This document shows positions 32,431 to 37,370 of a DNA stretch of 37,370 nt, piece after piece. Origin of the DNA: VRUB01 sp046758085 (GTDB lineage: Bacteria > Pseudomonadota > Gammaproteobacteria > Acidiferrobacterales > SPGG2); assembly GCA_046758085.1 (NCBI GenBank), contig JBHHZP010000014.1:1-37370 (forward strand), given 5' to 3'. Both the position numbers and the translations under genes were made by a program. Numbering within the stretch: the stretch's first letter is position 1; every line of letters starts with the position of its first letter. The notes beneath the pieces are model-generated. The model was not told where the DNA came from and did not search any database. It worked only from the letters and a program-made list of their open reading frames with translations.

Positions 32431-32796
32431 CTATTTTCCAAAATCTATAAACGGTACAGTAGACAAATAGATTACAGCTATGATTGCTGCCAAATACACG
32501 ATAAATCGAACCGGGTTTTGCTTTATCACGTCAATAATGCTTTTGTTTTTTCCTTCCCTATTGAATCGCTCATATTCATCTCTTACCCTGGCGAGCCTCT
32601 CGCCTTGGTATTTTTGAATTAGTAGTTGTGCTTCGTGTAGCTGGCTCTCATCTTTTAACCATATCGCCGGCATCGATATCCCCCAATTACCACCCGGGGT
32701 TTCATAGTAATCAATCTTATTGGTCGATAACAATTCACGAATTTCCTCTGCCTCGTCATCGGGCACACCTCTGAGTCTGAATAGTTGAACCGGCAT
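32431..32796 (-). CDS. DUF6164-like small membrane protein
   Basis: A 121-residue protein starting at ATG 32796: MPVQLFRLRGVPDDEAEEIRELL, then IDYYETPGGNWGISMPAIWL, a charged coiled stretch (about 65-90), and one C-terminal transmembrane segment (about 98-117). The RGVPDDEAEE and ETPGGxWGIS motifs match a conserved proteobacterial family (DUF6164, from memory). The N-terminal half looks like a small ferredoxin-like or ACT-like fold, but this is a guess. The frame extends 24 codons upstream without family similarity. The lipoprotein gene follows, so an operon is likely. Confidence 0.75.
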   Translation of the reverse strand: MPVQLFRLRGVPDDEAEEIRELLSTNKIDYYETPGGNWGISMPAIWLKDESQLHEAQLLIQKYQGERLARVRDEYERFNREGKNKSIIDVIKQNPVRFIVYLAAIIAVIYLSTVPFIDFGK

Positions 32797-32918
32797 TATG
32801 CCCGTCCTTGCAGGGTAATTCTTAAACACATCGCTCGTGCGGCTTTTAACTGCCGCTCGAGCAGTCATATTGGAATCTAGCTGAAAATCAGCTGAATCTC
32901 AGCTGCCTATTGGGGACA

Positions 32919-33022
32919 TGCAGCGATGAGATGCAGCGCGTGCGCTTTCACGCTGCGGCTCCAGCTCGGGCTGGTTTTGGCAGGTGTAATGTTGGCATTT
33001 CGCTCCGTTCGAAAATAAATCC
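32919..33022 (-). pseudogene. Decayed partial copy of the PilZ gene 5' region
   Basis: These bases align along their full length with 35079-35184, the 5' part of the PilZ gene on the same strand. In the matching frame they read NANITPAKTSPSWSRSV then KAHALHLIAAC, against NTNIAPGRTGANWNRRV then KLRVLYIIAAA in the intact gene. The frame has a stop upstream (no start codon survives) and ends at TAG three codons after the match. It is therefore a truncated, diverged duplicate. The rest of the 32797-33130 gap holds a small inverted repeat (AGCTGA/TCAGCT, 32879-32893) and nothing else I recognise. Confidence 0.6.
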
Positions 33023-33130
33023 ATCATGTTTTGTTGTAACTTTTCTTTCAAGCTGCCTTCAAGGGGGCAATCAGCCGATCAGGAACTATAGCGGCTCCCG
33101 TTGTCTGATCTCCATTCCCCCGGGGATCAT

Positions 33131-34090
33131 CTAACCGGTACGGCGTTTTGACGAATCTGAAAGACCCCATGACAGATTCTCACGGCGGCGATCCGTTCCC
33201 TCGCGCCGCTGGTACTGGTTCGAATCCCAACGCGCTGTATGGCGGCGATTGTTTCTCGACCGCCGTACCCGTTTGCGCCGTTCAGCCCCATTATAATCCC
33301 CGGGGACGGATACGTTTTGTTGCATCTCTACGCTGTCGTCCGTGTTGTCAGCAGTGGCTCTGTTGTTTTGCATAGAATCGGTAGTCACGCTCGAGCGTTT
33401 AGAGGCGGAATGCCGAGTGCAAGATGTGAGCTGCTCGTTCAGAAGATGCAGGGCGCGTTCCGTATCGTCCATGGCGAGGTTGGCCTTGGCAATGGCAAGC
33501 GCGAGTACGTTTCCGTCCTTACGTCTCCGCTGCGGCTCTTCAGGCTGGGTTGCGGTCTCGCGCGGCGTCGCGCGTGCCGCGTGCGTGGAGTCGTTAGATC
33601 CGGCCCTATTAGCTCGTGGGCCGGTGGAGGGTGCGCCGATGATCGGATTCACGCGCCGGTTCGTGGTCGCGCCACGGTGTCGGTCGTGTATGGTGTGCAA
33701 ACTGGCCAGCAATACATGGTGCGCGGGTTCCGCGGCAACCCCGCCTTTAAGAACGTGCTCGGCGTCCCCATCTTGACCGTGGGCCAGGTAAACCCCCGCT
33801 TTGGCGAGCGGACCGATCTCTTCCGTAAGCAAACAGCCCATCCCGTCGCGGGGTAAGTCGCGGTCGCGACGAGGCATACCAGAGCGTCTTTCCTGGGTGA
33901 CCGACTTGAACCCATGGCGGCGGGGTTGACCTTGGCGTTTCTCGGATTCGGCCTTCCCGTTGCCACGGGGCCAAACGTAAACAGAAAAGATTGCGCCGCC
34001 GGCAAAAAGCGCGAGTCCGGCAGCCAGGACGGGCGAGAAAATCCACGAGAAAAAAGCAGCGACGATTGCGATAACTGTTAGCCAGAACAT
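33131..34090 (-). CDS. FimV-like, arginine-rich membrane protein
   Basis: From ATG 34090, after a purine-rich GGAGGTGGGG stretch, the protein has 319 residues. Two hydrophobic segments (about 2-18 and 20-40) anchor it. The stretch EEIGPLAKAGVYLAHGQDGDAEHVLKGGVAAEPAHH (91-125) resembles the FimV/TPR unit DPLAEADVYLAYGRDGQAEEIL, and LALAIAKANLAMDDTERALHLLNEQL (196-221) resembles the FimV C-terminal repeat. The tail (265-319) is very basic, with GAERRKRVRRSRNNRR and GTDRRRE, a pattern seen in some c-di-GMP-linked proteins. FimV relatives organise type IV pili and polar signalling. It is much shorter than true FimV and partly low-complexity. Function uncertain. Confidence 0.6.
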   Translation of the reverse strand: MFWLTVIAIVAAFFSWIFSPVLAAGLALFAGGAIFSVYVWPRGNGKAESEKRQGQPRRHGFKSVTQERRSGMPRRDRDLPRDGMGCLLTEEIGPLAKAGVYLAHGQDGDAEHVLKGGVAAEPAHHVLLASLHTIHDRHRGATTNRRVNPIIGAPSTGPRANRAGSNDSTHAARATPRETATQPEEPQRRRKDGNVLALAIAKANLAMDDTERALHLLNEQLTSCTRHSASKRSSVTTDSMQNNRATADNTDDSVEMQQNVSVPGDYNGAERRKRVRRSRNNRRHTARWDSNQYQRREGTDRRRENLSWGLSDSSKRRTG

Positions 34091-34357
34091 CTGTCCACCC
34101 CCCCACCTCCAACAGAAGTGATAGCGCCTGGCCACGGACACAGATGCGAATCTAATACGCTTGCAGGACCGTGAGCGTCTTCCCTGGCAACACACGGGCC
34201 TGGGAATGCCCTCGGTAGAGCAGTGGATCGGCCGATAAGCTGTGCCGCCCTTTTCAGCCTCCCCCCACCTTGACTACCTAGAAAGGATTCTAGCGCCATT
34301 GCCAGTCTCAAGGCAATATTTTGGGCAAGGGTCTCATGAAATTGCCTACAAAAGCGC

Positions 34358-34591
34358 TCAGCAACTGCGTAACATCGCGTAATCTAAAACGAGGAATATG
34401 CCCGTATATAGCGGTATCCGAGGGACACTGCGGATTTCCTGTCGGGGAAACGCTTGCGTCCCACGCCTGTCGCCCAAATCCCGACGGGTGTTGAGGAGGC
34501 CAGTCTGCGGCCTGCGGAACAGCGGCAGATACCACCTTTCTACAAAGGTTTTATCAAAAAAAGGGATTGGGAACCTCTGCCGATCCGCCAT
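34358..34591 (-). CDS. Possible small hypothetical protein
   Basis: A 77-residue reverse frame from ATG 34591 (or GTG 34603) reads MADRQRFPIPFFDKTFVERW, then LNTRRDLGDRRGTQ. The R/DRR pattern recalls the tail of the neighbouring FimV-like protein. However, an unstarted plus-strand frame over the same bases (IPPFYKGFIKKRDWEPLPIR, ending at 34605) looks equally protein-like, so which strand codes is unclear. I recognise no family. The rest of the gap from 34091 to 34651 shows no further feature. Confidence 0.25.
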   Translation of the reverse strand: MADRQRFPIPFFDKTFVERWYLPLFRRPQTGLLNTRRDLGDRRGTQAFPRQEIRSVPRIPLYTGIFLVLDYAMLRSC

Positions 34592-34651
34592 GGAGCAAAG
34601 CACTGATCCTCGTTACCGCTCTTTTTGGCCTGCTTGCCGACGGATATCAGG

Positions 34652-35212
34652 CTAATCCAGATTTACAATGTCAAGCAGAATATTGTAGACGTCCTCCTCG
34701 AGACTGGCGAACATGAGCGCCGCGCCGCCACTCTTGGTTCGTACGACTTTAGCTGGCACACGACAGGCTGAAGTTTCTCCATCGCGCATAATCCTGAGCA
34801 CTAGGTCCACTTTGCTGCCTTTAGCCAGGGCGAATTTCTTGGTTTCTATAAAGGCGCCGTCGACACTGATATCCCGCAGTCTGCACTTCTTGATTTCGAC
34901 ACCGTCACTTGCGAACACCTTGACATCGGTCACGCGGCGCGGGCCTAAACGACGGTTGGCTGACAATGGTTTGTTGGTCAAATTTACCTCCACACGATCG
35001 TCGATGCTCTCCTCAATCAGTATAGTCCAGTCCCTTATCGACTCAACGAGGAAGCGAGACGACGGGAGATCCACGGCCGCAGCGATGATATACAGCACGC
35101 GCAGTTTAACTCTGCGGTTCCAGTTCGCGCCGGTTCTGCCAGGGGCGATGTTGGTGTTTTCACCCCCCTTTGAAAAATCAATCCTTCCCACCGTCCTACA
35201 CCCTCCGAGCAT
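34652..35212 (-). CDS. PilZ-domain protein (c-di-GMP effector candidate)
   Basis: A 186-residue protein with a C-terminal PilZ domain (about 85-180). The c-di-GMP binding signature is present: RRLGPRR supplies RxxxR, and DISVDGAFIE supplies (D/N)xSxxG. The domain ends with RTKSGGAALMFASLEEDVYNILLDIV. The N-terminal 80 residues (NWNRRVKLRVLYIIAAAVDL, then DWTILIEESIDDRVEV) are of unknown function. The start at ATG 35212 is the longest option. A decayed copy of its 5' end lies at 32919-33022. It shares a strand with the FimV-like gene, which fits a pilus or surface-signalling theme. Confidence 0.75.
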   Translation of the reverse strand: MLGGCRTVGRIDFSKGGENTNIAPGRTGANWNRRVKLRVLYIIAAAVDLPSSRFLVESIRDWTILIEESIDDRVEVNLTNKPLSANRRLGPRRVTDVKVFASDGVEIKKCRLRDISVDGAFIETKKFALAKGSKVDLVLRIMRDGETSACRVPAKVVRTKSGGAALMFASLEEDVYNILLDIVNLD

Positions 35213-35467
35213 AGCCCGATACAGCGATCGAGCGTTTGTTTCCGAGACCGTCGCCGGCCCCGGGATGCCGGCGCCTAGCCTATAGGCAAGTCTTCACGGC
35301 GTGTCTGGGAAATAAATGCTTGATTCGTGTCTCCGCCTGAGCCAATTCGATGTGTATGCTCGATCTCAGGGGATCGCAGGGGCTCACGCCGAGACTTTTT
35401 CGACGGCACTGATATGGAAGGGCTTTTTCATCATTCAGCTGAATAGCCGAATCCACAGTGTTTTTTC

Positions 35468-37370
35468 TTAGGTTACGGGGGGCATAGGACAATTCAAAAC
35501 ATCCGAAAAGGCGCGCAATAACTCTACCTCAACAGGTGATACTCTCTGATCGTGCACGATACTGGCTACACAGGCCTTCAGTAATCGAGGTTTCGCCAAA
35601 GGTTTCAATACTGCCAATTTCGCCAGGGCTGCGTCCACACCTGCAAGCCTGATTTCACTTCTTGCCCGTAACGCCAGCTCGCTTAGCTCCAGCGCTTGTG
35701 CCGCTGAATCAAAGGCTTTTTCAGCATCGCTTTGATTCTGCTGACCGGCATAGGCCATGACCGAGAGTATCAGCTCGATCTCTTTCTTGACCTGCGCGGG
35801 ACGGGAATAACGCGGTTGCGTGTGGGGCAGCTTGAAAAACTGCCCATCGAGATGGTTAAACAGGATTTTCTGTAACGACCACTCCAGTAGATCGACTTTG
35901 GAATCCATCTCGGTCAACGCGATCAGATTGAGCCTGAACGCTTTGTACTGATTGAACGATAACTGCTTGAGCGCCGGGATCGTGATATCGATCAGCGGCA
36001 ATCGGTACTTGATATTCAACCCACTCATCTCCGGCATTAACGCGAGTGTTAGTGCATAAACGTCCGGGTCGGCATAGTCGTGCAATTGCTTTAATTGTTT
36101 AGCACGCACCTCTTGCCCCTTATCAAGGACCAGCGAATAGATGACTGCCCGGGCGCCGTAGGGCTCGCGGGCGGCCCCTTTAATGGCTATGGGTAACTCT
36201 GATATCAGCGCGCGGGCGTAATTGATTGTCTCCGGCTTGGGGTTGCCGATTTGATCAATCGCCTTCATGACATCGGCAACCGCTGCACCGACGGCAACGG
36301 CAGCGACTTTATTGGGAAGCCGCTCGTGCGTCGCGGTTTGCGTTTTAGCGGCCTCGTCCTTGCCCCGAGGCCGGTCGATCTTGTCAGAATAATCAAACTT
36401 GCCGTCCCAATGAGGATCGATGCGCAGGATACGTTTTGCGAGCGGCGGGTGTGTAGCCGCCAGCACCCGCATAAAACCCGAGATTCCCTGGGCGAAAAAC
36501 GCATGGCTGACTTCCGGCGCGCCGGGGTTATCCACTTTTGAGCCATACTCCAGACCCCCAATTCTTTTGAGCGCGCCCGCGATCCCGTGCGAGTTGCGCG
36601 TAAACTGAACCGCCGAGGCGTCTGCCAGGTACTCCCGTTGCCGGCTTACCGAGGCCTTGATCAGGCCACCGAAGAATGTGCCTGCGAAACCAATGACCAT
36701 CAGCCCAATTGCCAGCGCCAAGATGCCGGCGGCGCCTTTGTCACTACCGCGCCGGTGCCTCGAGTAGGAGGTGGAATACAAAATATAATAACCAATCATT
36801 CCGATAATCAGGACGCCATTCAGCACGCCCATCAAGCGAATGTTGAGCCGCATATCGCCATTGAAAATATGGCTGAACTCATGGGCGATTACGCCTTGTA
36901 GTTGTTCGCGGGTTAGATGACCGATGGTGCCCTGGGTAACCCCGATGACTGCATCGCGTGGCGAGAACCCCGCTGCGAATGCGTTGATCCCCGGCTCATC
37001 TGCGAGCAGATAAACGGGCGGCGCAGGCGTGCCGGACGCGATCGCCATTTCCTCCACCACGTTCAACAGTTTGCGCCGATGCAGATCTTCAGTATCCTGT
37101 GGGATCAATTGCCCGCCCAACGACTCGGCGACAGCCTTGCCACCGGCCGATAAGGCCATGATCTTGTAGAGACTGCCCACGAGTATCACAACACTAACGC
37201 CTGCGCCTACCGCAGCAAATGTTTGCCAATCCATTTGCCGGATCAGTGTCTCGCCATCACGCACCTGTTCACTGTCGATATAACCGAACACCATCATGAC
37301 CAATAGGTTGGTCATGATGATTAATGTGATCACGGCAAGAGCAAACAGGAAGACAAGCTTGGCCGTGTTT
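35468..37370 (-). CDS. M48-family membrane metallopeptidase (5' end cut by window edge)
   Basis: At least 633 residues are visible. The frame runs to the window edge with NTAKLVFLFALAVITLIIMTNLLVMMVFGY, part of the first transmembrane segment, so the true start lies just outside. A second span (about 40 residues later) precedes the protease domain with zinc motif HEFSH (36869-36883, AHEFSHIFNGD) and the third ligand in REYLADASAVQFTR. Two more spans lie between them, as in HtpX-like M48 proteases. After HPPLAKRILRIDP a long cytosolic C-terminal half (about 300 residues) is specific to a subgroup of larger M48 proteins. The likely role is inner-membrane protein quality control. Confidence 0.9.
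   Translation of the reverse strand, partial: NTAKLVFLFALAVITLIIMTNLLVMMVFGYIDSEQVRDGETLIRQMDWQTFAAVGAGVSVVILVGSLYKIMALSAGGKAVAESLGGQLIPQDTEDLHRRKLLNVVEEMAIASGTPAPPVYLLADEPGINAFAAGFSPRDAVIGVTQGTIGHLTREQLQGVIAHEFSHIFNGDMRLNIRLMGVLNGVLIIGMIGYYILYSTSYSRHRRGSDKGAAGILALAIGLMVIGFAGTFFGGLIKASVSRQREYLADASAVQFTRNSHGIAGALKRIGGLEYGSKVDNPGAPEVSHAFFAQGISGFMRVLAATHPPLAKRILRIDPHWDGKFDYSDKIDRPRGKDEAAKTQTATHERLPNKVAAVAVGAAVADVMKAIDQIGNPKPETINYARALISELPIAIKGAAREPYGARAVIYSLVLDKGQEVRAKQLKQLHDYADPDVYALTLALMPEMSGLNIKYRLPLIDITIPALKQLSFNQYKAFRLNLIALTEMDSKVDLLEWSLQKILFNHLDGQFFKLPHTQPRYSRPAQVKKEIELILSVMAYAGQQNQSDAEKAFDSAAQALELSELALRARSEIRLAGVDAALAKLAVLKPLAKPRLLKACVASIVHDQRVSPVEVELLRAFSDVLNCPMPPVT

Noticed and set aside
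33210..33232. A tRNA T-arm-like string, GGTTCGAATCC, on the plus strand
   Set aside because: It lies inside the FimV-like gene, where the minus strand reads W-D-S-N-Q. There is no acceptor stem, anticodon arm or D-arm around it.
34445..34470. GGGACGCAAGCG on the minus strand, recalling part of a c-di-GMP-I riboswitch
   Set aside because: The conserved GGCAAACC half, the tetraloop-receptor pair and the paired helices of the aptamer are missing, and it sits after the PilZ gene rather than before a target.
35213..35467. A 70-codon minus-strand frame (35280-35492) between the M48 and PilZ genes
   Set aside because: It overlaps the M48 C-terminus in another frame and shows no recognisable motif; the gap is better read as non-coding.

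Overview
This window looks like chromosomal DNA of a GC-rich gammaproteobacterium that I cannot place to genus. Two gene blocks follow an order I recall from Pseudomonas and its relatives. The first (1-9274) is argH (divergent), two AlgZ-type sensor kinases, algR, hemC, hemD, hemX and hemY. The second (14966-25534) is mutM, a dynamin-like GTPase, a gamma-glutamyltransferase, a YfhL-type ferredoxin, coaD, rsmD, an M16 protease remnant, ftsY, ftsE, ftsX and rpoH. No rRNA, tRNA, CRISPR array, phage or intact insertion sequence was seen.

Layout. 1-5013: arginine biosynthesis and an alginate/twitching-type two-component system with two kinases. 5161-9274: the late common steps of tetrapyrrole synthesis (hemC, hemD) and two membrane accessory proteins (hemX, hemY). 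9275-9635: a non-coding stretch of short repeats. 9636-10646: a ferredoxin-reductase flavoprotein. 10927-14888: a four-gene Gld-like ABC export operon (ATPase, permease, auxiliary protein, DUF4340) behind a good sigma-70 promoter. 14966-25534: housekeeping genes for DNA repair, CoA synthesis, rRNA methylation, SRP-receptor targeting, FtsEX division control and the heat-shock sigma factor, interrupted by palindromic repeats and one decayed protease locus.

25730-37370 is accessory in character. It holds an alpha/beta hydrolase, a FIST-domain protein followed closely by a bacterial cereblon-like (CULT) protein, DUF3179, a FAD amine/amino-acid oxidase, a stand-alone EgtD-type methyltransferase, a small lipoprotein with no standard start codon, a small DUF6164-like membrane protein, a FimV-like arginine-rich membrane protein, a PilZ protein with a decayed partial copy of its own 5' end nearby, and an M48 membrane metalloprotease cut by the window edge.

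The most notable observations are: a near-perfect CIRCE (HrcA operator) lying exactly across the -35/-10 of the rpoH promoter, which implies HrcA control of sigma-32; the FIST-CULT pair, whose CULT member keeps all four zinc cysteines and all three cage tryptophans at cereblon spacing; the M16 locus, reduced to an N-terminal and a C-terminal stub joined by a deletion; and palindromic repeats that begin on the stop codons of two unrelated genes.
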